Positions 1 through 9,175 of a stretch of DNA of 14,326 nt are shown in pieces. This stretch comes from Smittium mucronatum. Lineage: Eukaryota > Kickxellomycota > Harpellomycetes > Harpellales > Legeriomycetaceae. The DNA lies in NCBI GenBank assembly GCA_001953115.1, contig LSSL01004533.1, positions 1 to 14,326 on the forward strand. Reading direction: 5' to 3'. A program made the translations under genes and the position numbers. Under the pieces are notes generated by a model. It ran no database searches, was not told the origin of the DNA, and was given only the letters and a program-made list of their open reading frames with translations. Positions within the stretch are counted from its first letter, which is position 1. The number at the start of each line of letters is the position of its first letter.

Positions 1-673
1 ATTTTTTAATAAATAGCTGTATCTAAAAAAAATTACACCGAATTTACTTTAAAAAAGTGCTCATATATCCATAAAAAAACTTACGTTATTTTTACGAGTT
101 TTGAAAATGTTTATTGAAAAAAGTTTAAAATTGGTATCATATTTCGAGCATATTTTTTTATATAAATTGAAACATCTTGAAAAAAAACATTTTCGGTAAT
201 TTATAGCTTAATTCAATATATTTTTAATTTTAATAACATGAATACTTATATAAAAATTTATCATAATTTTTAAATTTTGAAATATAATAATTTTATAACC
301 CCAAAATGGTTTTTTATAGTATAAAGCCTTTACTAAAAAAATAAATTATTACATAATTTTGATTATAGTTAATAATTTTAGCAGAAAAATTTTCAATAAA
401 AAAGACAATAATTTTTAAATTTATGACTTAAGTCTCATTAATTAAAGTCTGAAGTACACGTTTTTGCAGTGACAAGTTTTTTAAATATTTTAAGGTATTT
501 TATTAATTAAATCAATTAAAATCATTAAATTATTTTGAATTAAAAAATTAGATTCTGTATATATAAATCTAAAAAAATTGATTGAGTTACTGAAAATATT
601 CAAAAAGTACTTAAAATAGGATTCATATATATAATGTTACTGTTATAATGTATTTTTGTTATTAAAAAATTTC
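1..673. other. AT-rich non-coding stretch
   Basis: I see no gene, RNA or repeat of note here. All six frames are cut frequently by TAA, TAG or TGA. The DNA is a mix of short A and T runs. A slightly GC-richer patch lies at about 421-475, but it gives no sustained frame on either strand. The stretch ends at the G run that starts at 674. Confidence 0.8.
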
Positions 674-689
674 GGGGGGGGGGGGGGGG
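674..689. repeat. Homopolymer tract of 16 G
   Basis: Sixteen consecutive G residues stand between TTTC and TAAATC in DNA of about 18 % GC. Random sequence of this composition would essentially never produce such a run, so it must come from slippage expansion or be a sequencing or assembly artefact. In bacteria such tracts can switch genes on and off, but no frame runs through this one, so no phase-variable gene is supported. In a eukaryote it would be a mononucleotide microsatellite. The length should be treated as approximate, because long G runs are hard to sequence. Confidence 0.95.
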
Positions 690-999
690 TAAATCTCTGC
701 CTTAATTATTTGCAGGAACTCATCTGGCTATTAATCTCTCAAAATATTAATTAATATTAAGAATTCAATATTTATATATATATTTTTTTGGTGGAATAAA
801 TGTTTTAAAAAGTTTAGATAGATATTTAAAGTTTTACTAACCAATACAAATCATGTTAGCTTTTATTTAACTATCACTAAATAATCAATCAATTCGATTT
901 CAGTTAAAAAAATAGTATTTAAAATATGTGTTCTTTATAAATAAAATAGCATTAGTTTATGTCTTTAATATGCCTTTTTAATATAAATAGGGGTTAGAA

Positions 1000-1131
1000 A
1001 TGACAGATTTCAATATTTATAGGATTATAAATCCATTTAGTATAAAATTAAACGATTATATTAATCCAATTATTATAAAACATATAAAAAACTCATTATT
1101 ATCTAATAGAAGTTTGAGGTTAGGAATATAA
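1000..1131 (+). CDS. Short open frame, 43 codons, doubtful
   Basis: An ATG at 1000 opens a frame of 43 sense codons ending in TAA at 1129. A purine stretch AGGGG lies about 6 bases upstream and could act as a Shine-Dalgarno sequence if the host is bacterial. A TATAAAT-like element sits directly before it, too close to be an ordinary promoter for the same start. The predicted peptide is rich in Ile, Asn, Lys and Ser, has no recognisable motif, no clear membrane segment and no signal peptide. Several frames of this length from ATG are expected by chance in a window this size and this AT-rich. I do not recognise it and think it is probably spurious; the purine block before the start is the only reason to list it. 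Confidence 0.1.
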   Translation: MTDFNIYRIINPFSIKLNDYINPIIIKHIKNSLLSNRSLRLGI

Positions 1132-1293
1132 GTAAAACCGAAAATTTATACTTTTTTTAGATATATTAGACGATTCTTGCTATTTTTTTAAAATACAATC
1201 TAAAAAATATTAACATGATTACTGTAAGGATTCTATTCATGCCGGATTAAACTAAGGAAAGGATTTATTTTTAATAAGATATAAAGGGGAACA

Positions 1294-1374
1294 ATGAAAT
1301 TAAATAATAAAAATAATTGAAAAGGTTGCTTTCCAAAAAGTGGTAATGCAAGTTTTTTTTATAGCAATGATTAA
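1294..1374 (+). other. Purine-led mini-frame interrupted by one TGA
   Basis: An ATG at 1294 follows the purine block AAGGGGA with a spacing of about 3-4 bases, the strongest ribosome-binding-like sequence in the window. The frame has 8 codons before TGA at 1318. If TGA were read as Trp it would continue for 17 more codons to TAA at 1372. The peptide is short, Asn/Lys-rich at its start and unrelated to anything I know. This is a site to examine only if the host proves to use TGA as sense; otherwise it is noise. Confidence 0.08.
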
Positions 1375-1387
1375 TTATTAAAAAAGG

Positions 1388-1509
1388 GGGTGATTTATGT
1401 GTCCAATAATGATTGGTTCATTACAATTACTTTTAAAAAAGATTCAATACGGTTGTAATTTATTTTCAATTCTTATAATTTATCGTATTATAATAATTAT
1501 AAATCACCC
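1388..1509. repeat. Inverted repeat, 11-bp arms, with nested hairpins
   Basis: GGGTGATTTAT (1388-1398) is exactly complementary to ATAAATCACCC (1499-1509), with 100 bases between. Nested inside are a perfect hairpin CCAAT-AATG-ATTGG (1403-1416) and a 7-bp pair ATTACAA (1420-1426) with TTGTAAT (1453-1459). The arrangement could fold as a branched structure closed by the 11-bp stem. The arms carry a GC-rich end, so a chance match is less likely than for pure A/T arms. No tRNA, riboswitch or other named RNA fits this layout. It may be the footprint of a small mobile element, an RNA structure, or coincidence. Confidence 0.45.
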
Positions 1510-1512
1510 GCA

Positions 1513-1533
1513 TTTTTTGAGGTTCTCAAAAAA
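1513..1533. repeat. Perfect 9-bp hairpin, 3-base loop
   Basis: TTTTTTGAG (1513-1521) pairs with CTCAAAAAA (1525-1533) around a GTT loop. The T and A tracts at its ends make it look superficially like a bidirectional intrinsic terminator. However, the stem has only two G-C pairs, so it would be weak, and there is no convincing gene on either side. The right arm overlaps the left arm of the next inverted repeat (1528-1537). Confidence 0.5.
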
Positions 1534-1615
1534 CCACAAATGAAACGAAATAACTATAAAATTATATATTTTTTATAATTATATTTTTTCGAGTTTATTT
1601 TTCGAGTGGTTTTTT
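1528..1615. repeat. Inverted repeat, 10-bp arms
   Basis: AAAAAACCAC (1528-1537) is exactly complementary to GTGGTTTTTT (1606-1615). Immediately inside, 1538-1551 and 1593-1605 are also roughly complementary with an offset, including a CGAAAT-like and an ATTTTTCG-like block, so the repeat may once have been longer. The spacer of about 68 bases is almost pure A/T. The left arm shares bases with the 1513-1533 hairpin, so the two folds would compete. Confidence 0.45.
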
Positions 1616-1747
1616 AAAAAAACAAAAAAAATTAATGAGTTTTTTTACAGTGATATCTATAATTTAAATATTTTTTAGCTCATATTAGAAAAATAAAATT
1701 TTACCGCGGGTTTAATTCTTAAAATAAGTAATAATAATTAATAAGGG

Positions 1748-1939
1748 TTAAATATTAAACATAATGGAGTGGAGTTTTATAGAGGTTACTCTTTTAAAAA
1801 ATCTAAAATTTTCTGAGAAAATATTAACAAATTTTTTTTTAATTGTTGTAAAAACAGCAAAAAGTGTATTTAAGGATAAAATAAAAAAATAATCAATAAT
1901 CAATTTCATCATATTTTCCTCTGTCTCTCTAGTGCCCAC
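1748..1939 (-). CDS. Open frame of 63 codons, probably spurious
   Basis: This is the longest standard-code frame with a start in the window. The first codon is GTG (1939-1937), directly preceded in frame by TAA, with AGAGG a few bases upstream. The ATG pair at codons 10-11 (ATG at 1912-1910) has an equally good purine block, AGAGG about 5 bases upstream, and would be the better start. The product is Phe-, Lys- and Ile-rich with one weakly hydrophobic stretch at about residues 13-31 followed by a Lys/Phe-rich basic tail. I recognise no family. Length, composition and codon use are what random DNA of this AT content yields, and no neighbour supports it. The slightly GC-richer DNA at its start (1915-2045) is the only point in its favour. 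Confidence 0.12.
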   Translation of the reverse strand: MGTRETEENMMKLIIDYFFILSLNTLFAVFTTIKKKFVNIFSENFRFFKRVTSIKLHSIMFNI

Positions 1940-2045
1940 TTAACCTCTGGGTATTAGTTCAGAGTTTAAGTAAAAGTTTAAGAATGAATTTTTTTCAATC
2001 TTTTCACCCCTAATCCCCTCCCTGAAATTCTAGCAATGCCACATT
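1915..2045. other. GC-richer patch with C-runs
   Basis: About 38 % of bases here are G or C, about double the background. The patch includes CACCCCTAATCCCCTCCCTG at 2005-2024, which on the minus strand gives three closely spaced G runs of 3, 4 and 4. That is one run short of a classical four-run G-quadruplex. No sustained frame crosses the patch except the doubtful minus-strand frame beginning at 1939. It may be a relic of something more GC-rich or a regulatory purine/pyrimidine tract; I cannot tell which. Confidence 0.4.
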
Positions 2046-2831
2046 TTTTGGAATACGAATAAAAGACTAACATAATATAATTTATAAATAAACCTAACAA
2101 ACTGATAATATAATTATTATAATATCTTTATAAAATTGCTTTATTTAAGTCATGGAAATTTTCAAACGTTTAATGAATAAAAAAATATCTGCTTTATAAA
2201 AAAATTATTCTGATTAAAGTTTTTTGAAGACCGTATATTTCCTTTTTTATCATGAAACCAACTCATTAACGGAAAATAAAAGATTTTTTAAAATTATACT
2301 ATACTATATATTTGGCTCAAAATTTTTGTTTAATAAAAAAAATTTTTTTTAGGGTTTAATCGTATTTCTAATAGATAATTAGAAAAAATTTCATGTATAT
2401 TAAATTTTATCTAATTCTTATTTTTTTAATAAATGTAATTTTCACACTATATCTCCCACATCATTTACCACAAATCGTGATGCAATAATCTTTTTTTTTT
2501 GTAGATAAAATTTATGAAAATAACAATTTTTTTAATAACTTCTGTCTTCTAAATAATCTTATTATCAAAATAAATACCTACTATAAATATACAAAATAGA
2601 TGATTTTCTTAAAATTATATTTTTTTATTTATTCACCTATTATTTAAAAACAATTCTATAAAAACTTTATTCATTAATTTTTTTAAATAGAAAAAAAATT
2701 AACATCCAAACACTAATAATTTAAAATTAATCGGTAAAAATCTTGAAAGACTGCAAAAAATTTTGTCTTCTGAAAATTATATTTATATTTTGATATTAAA
2801 ATTAGACCCAACAAAAATTAATCCAAAAAAT
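2046..2831. other. AT-rich non-coding stretch
   Basis: No gene or RNA is visible. The only regular elements are an A8T8 self-complementary block at 2335-2350, expected to bend DNA, and a run of 10 T at 2491-2500. All frames are short. Confidence 0.75.
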
Positions 2832-3062
2832 TTAACTTTTCAATTCAAATATTTGATATTTTTGAACTATGAGCCCAATAATAATCAATATATTACCCCA
2901 AAAGAATATTTCTCTTTTGATACACGGATTTAAGTATTGAATAGGATTATTTATAATTAAGAACCCCAATATTAAACACAAAATTCGATTTCAATCTAAC
3001 TTTTTATTAAAAGCAAATAAAAAAAAGGTAAAAGGACATGAATATAGAAAAAATACTGGCTC
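2832..3062 (-). other. Hydrophobic minus-strand frame with one internal TGA
   Basis: Read on the minus strand from just after a TAA (3065-3063), the frame has 76 sense-like codons to TAA at 2834-2832. The only interruption is TGA at 2993-2991. Under the standard code this leaves a 23-codon piece and a stop-free 52-codon piece (2990-2835). The translation is very hydrophobic, with stretches such as LCLILGFLII and GNILIIIGLIV that resemble membrane helices, separated by a polar segment with Lys, Arg and Glu. There is no ATG start. Such runs free of TAA and TAG are expected a few times by chance at this composition, and A/T-rich DNA naturally encodes Ile, Leu and Phe, so the hydrophobicity is weak evidence. 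It could be a fragment of a decayed membrane-protein gene, or nothing. I recognise no family. Confidence 0.15.
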
Positions 3063-3232
3063 TTAAGAATAGAAGGCATTTTTTCATACATGTAATATAT
3101 ATTTAAACAATTAACGAGTTTTTATATTTAAAATAAAAAAAATCAATTTGAATTATCACTAAAAATAATTTTATTCTTTGCATTTTATCTGTACTAGCGT
3201 TATAAACACTAGAAAATATAAACCAGGTTGTT

Positions 3233-3252
3233 TATTCTGCTATCACAGAATA
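3233..3252. repeat. 7-bp hairpin, 6-base loop
   Basis: TATTCTG (3233-3239) pairs perfectly with CAGAATA (3246-3252) around CTATCA. It lies in a slightly GC-richer lead-in (about 3180-3260) to the GC island that starts near 3345. No T-run follows, so it is not a typical terminator. Confidence 0.4.
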
Positions 3253-3344
3253 TAGACTTGAAGGAAATAATAAATATAGATTAAATAATTTAAAAAATCA
3301 ATAAAATGAGCTTATAAAAAGTTGATAAAGTCAAGGTAAATATT

Positions 3345-3631
3345 TATAATACGACTTAATACTCTGATACATGGAGTTTAACCCAGGGCGCCTCGGATAA
3401 ATCGAGAAATACTAAAGACTGAATCATATCGGAAATAATACTCTCGGAACGGGAATTGATTCTGTATTTCCAATTTTAGATACCGGAATAATCGCCACTA
3501 TACAATCTTAGTACAATGTCTTCTGGCTTTATAATATACATATATTTTATTTTCAAGGTTTTAACTTGCATATCCGAAATACCACTGATATAATAATAGC
3601 GATAGATAATATAAAGATTTTATATTTCTAA
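3345..3631. other. GC island, possible gene relic
   Basis: Bases 3361-3420 are about 43 % GC and 3421-3540 about 33 %, against a background under 20 %, with a gradual fall after 3540. In the plus frame starting with ATG at 3371 the translation looks protein-like for 86 codons but is broken by TAA (3398), TAA (3413) and TAG (3509), ending at TAA (3629). A second plus frame and two minus frames also have open pieces of 30-40 codons. The island contains short complementary segments: CTCG/CGAG at 3392-3406, and GGAAATA (3431-3437) with TATTTCC (3465-3471). I could not match any frame to a family. The most economical reading is a decayed fragment of a coding or structured-RNA gene in AT-drifting DNA. 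Horizontal or mobile origin is also possible. The island itself is certain; its meaning is inference. Confidence 0.4.
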
Positions 3632-3642
3632 TTTAAAGAGTA

Positions 3643-4800
3643 TTTCTCAATAAATATTCTAAACCAAAACTAATTTTACTTAAAAACAATATATTTTTAA
3701 CTTATACTTGGTAAAAATCCGTATCAAATCTCATCTTACGCTAATATCACAAGATAAGAATTTTATTCTTAGAAAACCTACATTGTACTTATTTTTTTAT
3801 ATCTTTTTTTATCCCCTCTGAGTTTTTGTAAATTTTATAATTTATCGTCAAAACTTTCTTAAAATTCTAAAATATGGTTTCACATACATTTTTTATTATT
3901 TATTTGAACTTCCTACAATTATTAAAATCAAATTTAGAATTAAAAATTTTCTTTTTAAAGCCAAAAAAAAATTTATTCTGGAAATTTCTCCATTGTTTTC
4001 ATTTTCATTTTAATTTTTAATTTTCATCTTCTACTTTCCTCTTCATTTATATCTCTAATTAGAGGCTGAAATTAATAATTATTTGCATAAAAAACAGAAA
4101 ATAAAAATAAACCATTTTGTTTAGCACAGCATATAAAAATAAGAAATTTAAAATTAAAATTAACCAAGAAACGTTTAAAAAAATCATTGGTTTTTTTGAA
4201 AAGTACTCCAACCCCCAAATTAAGATCATAAAACTATTTTATATGAAATTTATCTTTATATAAAAAATTAATTAGTCGTTTATTTTAATTTTTAGCTAAG
4301 ATTATATATATATATTAAATAGAACAAAGGTTTAAGTATAGATTTTTGTTCTTTTAAAAAACACGGATACAATTATTTCTATCAATGTAATATAATAGTA
4401 TAAAATGATTTTATGTAAAATATTAAGTTCGAGTCGAAGTTTTCAAACTTATTCGGCTTTACCAAAAATATTTTTTAGATAAAATATCAAAAAATTATGT
4501 CCATTATTTTATTATTTGTTCGTTTTTAATATTGTATATATAAAGTAAAACCATGCGGATATAGAAGATAATTTAGCCATTAACTTTTTATATCACTGTA
4601 ATAGTATTTATAAGTTGGGTATTTTTAAATTAATGTTTTTTTCCCATAGATTTGGAAGAAAAAAAATTCCTAAATTTTCTATTTACTTTGTATCGAATTT
4701 AATTACACTAACTTATTGAAACTATTATGTATCTTCATGTCAAAACTGATCATTGTTAGTCAAGAATTTCACCTTAAACATTTTTCATGTTTTAATACAA
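3643..4800. other. AT-rich non-coding stretch
   Basis: No gene or RNA is visible. The near-palindrome AAGTTTTCAAACTT at 4437-4450 sits in a small GC-richer spot (about 4425-4462), but the flanking bases do not extend the fold into a tRNA arm or a terminator. All frames are short on both strands. Confidence 0.75.
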
Positions 4801-4805
4801 ATTAG

Positions 4806-4994
4806 GTAAAAAATAACCCTATTTTATCACATAGAGAGACTCATCGACTTGTTGGTTTAACATGTTTTTTTAAACTTGTATCAATTAACTTTACTAAGCC
4901 GAGAATCGGGAGAGGTCATTTAAAAGTAATATTATGCAAAATTGAACAAAATATAATTATAAATAAGCTAATTGGAAAGTTTTCTTTTAAATAA
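4806..4994 (+). other. Stop-free frame of 62 codons without a start, over a GC-richer patch
   Basis: Between TAG (4803-4805) and TAA (4992-4994) the plus strand is open for 62 codons, but there is no ATG in frame. The centre (about 4890-4915, around CCGAGAATCGGGAGAGG) is locally GC-rich and encodes a basic Pro/Arg/Gly segment. The rest is Lys/Ile/Asn-rich. I recognise no family. Stop-free runs of this length occur several times by chance in this composition, so the GC-richer core is the only reason to note it. It could be a small gene fossil like those suspected at 3345 and 10250, or chance. Confidence 0.12.
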
Positions 4995-4999
4995 AAATT

Positions 5000-7221
5000 G
5001 AAAAATGATTTAAACATCTTCTAATTGTAAATAATTAAATTCTGAGTAATTAGAAAAAATAGAAAATTTTTATATTAGACCTTCAAAAAATAATTTTAAT
5101 TTATAAAATATATAAAGATATGTTTCCATTACTCAAATATGCCTTCATACTCGAGGTTTAAATTTGAAAAAAATTCATGTTAATTTTTATTCAAAAAATT
5201 TTCATATACAATTTGATTACTTTATATATCGAATCCATTAAATTTTATAAGCAGAAAAGAGAAAAAAATTAAACAAGTTGCATAATAATTGGTAACCTAA
5301 TGAAATATAAAACTTAATTTAAAGTTCTAAAAATGTATTAATATTATATGTAAATTATTTTTTCATTTGAATTTTTCATCAAATTTTGTCTTGGTGTCAT
5401 ACCTCATCTAAAAATGATTTTTAAGAAAATTTGAAAAGAAAAATCTTGAATTTTTTTTGGAAATATGTTAAATTAATTAATTATCTTTTCGCTGAATTTA
5501 ATCGGGTTTGAATTTAAATTTTATACTAGTAAGAAACTTTTCTCTAATAAATAATAATTAAGTATTAAAAATGGCTTTATGCTTATTCGGATTATTTTTT
5601 AGAAGAGGCATCATCAATATATATTTATGATTTCTTATTTCTTATTTTTACTTTTTTTATTAGTCGACGAGGTTCCACTATAAGTTTTAAATTATGATGA
5701 ATTATAAGTTTATTAAACCTGATTTCATCTTATTATTAAAATAGTGTGAATTTTTGAGGATGAAAAAATAAGTCGAAAATCACCTAGATAAACTTTATAA
5801 CAAAGACTAAATAAAATTTTGGTATAAATATACAAATAATAAAGCTAATATGGATCAATTAGTATACTTATATTAGCCTCTAAGGTGAAAATTATATAAC
5901 GTCACAATATTTTATAAGTAAAAAATTTAGCGCTTTGAAATTTATAAAATACTGATACAGAAAATATATTTTATTATTTAGTGAATTAATTTTAAAATCT
6001 TAGTTCATAGTTATAGATGATATTTTTTAGTTTTTTTTTTCATCACAGGTGCAGATGCTAGATTTTTTAAAGGTAATTAATAACATTAATTATGTTTGAT
6101 TGAACTTTCTTACATTGAATTTTTGAATTTTTTTTTGTAATAACTTAGATTTGTTACCAGTTTTATTCTTTAAAGCTGTTTTATATCTCAAAATACTTAC
6201 ACACGAAAATTTATGGCAAAAATGATTTTTTACTGTGTAAGAAAGAGGTTAATTTATTTAATTTGATTTTTAAAATAAAATAAATCTGGATCCTATTTTA
6301 AAAAATTAAGGAAAATAATAGTTTTTTTTAGTACTAATCTGTGAAAGAAACTATTTTTTTCATATTAAGGATTGGATATCAGTTTTGTTACGAACAAATA
6401 TTAACAATTAGCTCTCAATATTATATATCTTAATTTTTTCTCTTTAAAAAAACAGATATTTAACCACTTTTCTTTTTCTTTGACACAGATCAAAAAATAT
6501 ATAATGAATACTATTTTTTATATTATATAAGATGTTTGATTGTTTCTGCGAATTTAGCACTATTTTATTTTTTTTACTCTAGAACTCTAACGAAAATAAA
6601 AATGAAATAAAATTTCGGAAAACTTCTTTTATTAATATCACATATTTACAAATAAAATTTTAGAAATAAATATTAAGGTTTAATTACCATTTGTACAATA
6701 TATGGTTTAGAGTTAATAAGCTTTAACACTCGAATTAATTGCTACAAAATTTTATGATTACGCTACATTTAAATAATAAAAAATTTCACATAACAAAATT
6801 AATTTCAAAGAAAAAAATTTCAAATATAAAAGTGGCAACATCTAAAATAAATTAATTAAGTTTGTTTAAATTAAATAATCGACGTCTTAAACGGATCAAT
6901 TCAATATTAAAATTCAATAATCAGATAAGTAACACAAAAAATGTAGATTAAGTTGTAAAAGCACCTATTGAAGTCTTATTAACATTCATAATTAACTATT
7001 AATAGATCATCATTGATTTCGTTGTTATTAAAATGGATTAATTGGATCTATCACCCTCAAAAAACCAAAAAAAATTGAGAATTCTGGTAAAAGTTTTATT
7101 CAAATTGTCTTTATAATTTTGGTAAAATATATTGAATAAATTTTTTTTTAGTGCATAATTAAAATTTCTTTATTGAGTTTAATAAAATTAGGATTATATA
7201 ATATGTAAAAAAAATCATTTG
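5000..7221. other. AT-rich non-coding stretch
   Basis: I see no gene or RNA. A run of 10 T at 6031-6040 followed by CATCACAG resembles a eukaryotic 3' splice site, but no open frame or coding-like composition follows it. The short patch CACAGGTGCAGATGC near 6045 is the only GC-richer spot. Confidence 0.75.
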
Positions 7222-7244
7222 AAATTGGTAAAATTGGTAAAATT
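7222..7244. repeat. Short tandem repeat, 9-bp unit
   Basis: The unit AAATTGGTA occurs at 7222-7230 and 7231-7239, followed by a partial copy AAATT (7240-7244). It is a minor slippage product without an associated gene. Confidence 0.7.
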
Positions 7245-8317
7245 TTAATAATAATCTATTTATCCTTTTTAGATAGATTTTTTTTCTTGGGGTTTTAATA
7301 AATTTGTGAAAAAGTTAAAAATTTGATTCTAATATAGTCAATAATTCAAATTTTTCTAATGATACATAACTTGTTGAATATTTTTTCGAATTAAATAATG
7401 GGGCTTTTTCATCAATAAAATCAAAATAACTTTTTTTATAATCTTCGGTGGGAAAAATTTGAATATTATTTTTATTTTATGTCTATATATGAGCCTTAAT
7501 TCATAAATTGGGCATGTATGTGGATAAAAGTTAAGTTTAATTTTTCAAACGTGTCTTTAAAAATCTACAAGGATCCTAGCTTAAAAAATTAAGAAATATA
7601 GCAAGCCAAATTATTTTTATATCCATAAATTTTTAATAATAGCAATTGAAAAGCTTTTCCGTCATGATAAAATATATTATATATCATATAATTTCAAAAA
7701 TAATATAATTAGGTATTCCAAAAAAATAAATCTGAACTAAAAATAAATAAAAATAAATTGCCGTGAGCTAAAAAATGAACTTTTGTCAATTTTCTCTGTA
7801 ATCAATAGTGAGTTGGTGAAGTTATATATTAACCCTCTATAAAATTGATTTCGCATTTTTTAATTATATGTAATCTGTTATTTATTTTTTGCCATCATTT
7901 TATTCAATAAGATATTAATTTTGGCAGAAAGTTTATTTTCACAGAAAATTGTCTTAGCTTTAATATTATATATTTTAGTTATATATTTAATTGAGTAAAT
8001 ATAGATAAGAAAAAAAATTATTTTAGGAACATTTAATTTATTTATTAATATTATTAAATAAGAAAAATTTTTAATCTTAAATTAATCTACTCAAAAATTG
8101 TAAATTCCTGCAATAAAATTCGGTTTTATTGTATTTGAAATGTTTTTTATTGGTGGTTTCAATTCATAAATTGAAATGGCTAATTTTTCAATACGTAAAA
8201 GTCTTTTTTTTTATTACAGAAAAAGTTTGATTTTAAATTAGACATTTGTTACCGTAAAAAAATCTGTTATTATTTCCATATAATGTCTCAAAAGTCAGTA
8301 TATTTTCAATTATATTT
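7245..8317. other. AT-rich non-coding stretch
   Basis: No gene, RNA or sizeable repeat is visible. A mildly GC-richer spot lies at about 7480-7580, but its frames are short on both strands. A run of 9 T followed by ATTACAG near 8204-8219 is splice-acceptor-like only by coincidence, since nothing coding-like follows. Confidence 0.75.
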
Positions 8318-8339
8318 ATTTGTATTTTATTTGTATTTT
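8318..8339. repeat. Tandem duplication, 11-bp unit
   Basis: ATTTGTATTTT is repeated exactly at 8318-8328 and 8329-8339. It looks like a recent replication-slippage duplication in non-coding DNA. Confidence 0.75.
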
Positions 8340-9132
8340 TAATATTTGATCTATCAAGTTTTATCAAAAAATGACCTATATACATAGACTCTAACAATTA
8401 TTTAATTATTAACTACAGTATTTTTTTTGTAAAATATTCTTGTTCTAAACTTTTATTTTATACACATACTATTTTTATTAATATTTTTTTCTATTTTTTT
8501 TTCAAATTTATACCTATTTTTTAATGTTAGAATACGTTGAGTTATGTAAGTTTAATTTTTATAGTAATTTAAGAGCATTTTTTTGAAATGAATTTAACTT
8601 TGATCTTTTCTAACGATTATTTAATTATTAATCCTAAGAAAAAGGTTTCTTATTTTTAAAAATTAAAAAATACTAGAAAAATTTAGTTATTGTATTTAAA
8701 ATACCCGATTAAATTTTATCTTTTTTGATTTTTATGAAAATTATCTCAGATTTTCTTACTTATACCAACAAAATCATTTTAAATAATAATTGATTAATTT
8801 CAAAATATAAATTTTTGCGAAATATAGAGTTTTCAACCCGTATTTTTATTTGACATTTTCACATACTTTTAATCATAATTTTTTTATTATTCACCAAAAT
8901 ATATTATATTGAAATTTATTAAAAATAAACCTATAAGTATTAAATCCAAATCCATTATATTATAAAAATAGTAATAAAATTTACATCACTACTTGAAATA
9001 CCATTTTTTAGACCAATTTTAGATTTTAATGGTTAATAAAAAGTTCCAACCTACTATGTATAATCAGAAGATATTCAAAGCTTATATAAGTATGCTAGAA
9101 TATATTTAATCTTTGCTATAATTTATTATATG
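8340..9132. other. AT-rich non-coding stretch
   Basis: Nothing recognisable. A/T runs dominate and all frames are short. Confidence 0.75.
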
Positions 9133-9175
9133 ACTTTAAATCTGATTATGAACTTTTTTAATACTTTAAATCTGA
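9133..9175. repeat. Direct repeat, 13 bp, spaced by 30
   Basis: ACTTTAAATCTGA occurs at 9133-9145 and again at 9163-9175. The flanking bases differ, so the duplicated unit is short. It could be a small duplication with a diverged spacer. Exact 13-mers recur by chance across a window this AT-rich, so only the close spacing makes it notable. Confidence 0.45.

Noticed and set aside
1748..1939. The 63-codon minus-strand frame as a real gene
   Set aside because: Its length is within chance expectation, its start is a GTG directly after a stop, the composition is simple Phe/Lys/Ile, and no family or neighbour supports it. It is kept only as a low-confidence entry.
2005..2024. TTAGGGG on the minus strand, also near 14282-14289, as telomere-type repeat
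   Set aside because: Single isolated occurrences, no tandem array.
3584..3625. Resemblance of a translated piece (IIIAIDNI) to the segment after the Walker A loop of ATP synthase alpha, with a loosely similar GTGIDSVFPI upstream
   Set aside because: The glycine-lysine-threonine of the nucleotide-binding loop is absent, the spacing between the two pieces is about 20 residues too long, and the frame has stops. Ile-rich similarity is easy to find in AT-rich DNA.
4426..4462. GTTCGAGTC-like T-loop of a tRNA, and other TTCGA motifs (about 5226 and 14305)
   Set aside because: Flanking bases do not form a 5-bp T stem, and no acceptor, D or anticodon arm is found at the right distances.
6031..6048. 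T10 followed by CATCACAG as a 3' splice site (also T9-ATTACAG near 8204-8219)
   Set aside because: No exon-like open frame or composition change follows either site, and T runs followed by AG are common in this DNA.
7034..7055. Similarity of this segment to 10105-10126 (18 of 22 bases, sharing CTATCACC) as a dispersed repeat
   Set aside because: No extension on either side. Matches of this quality are expected many times between unrelated positions at this composition.
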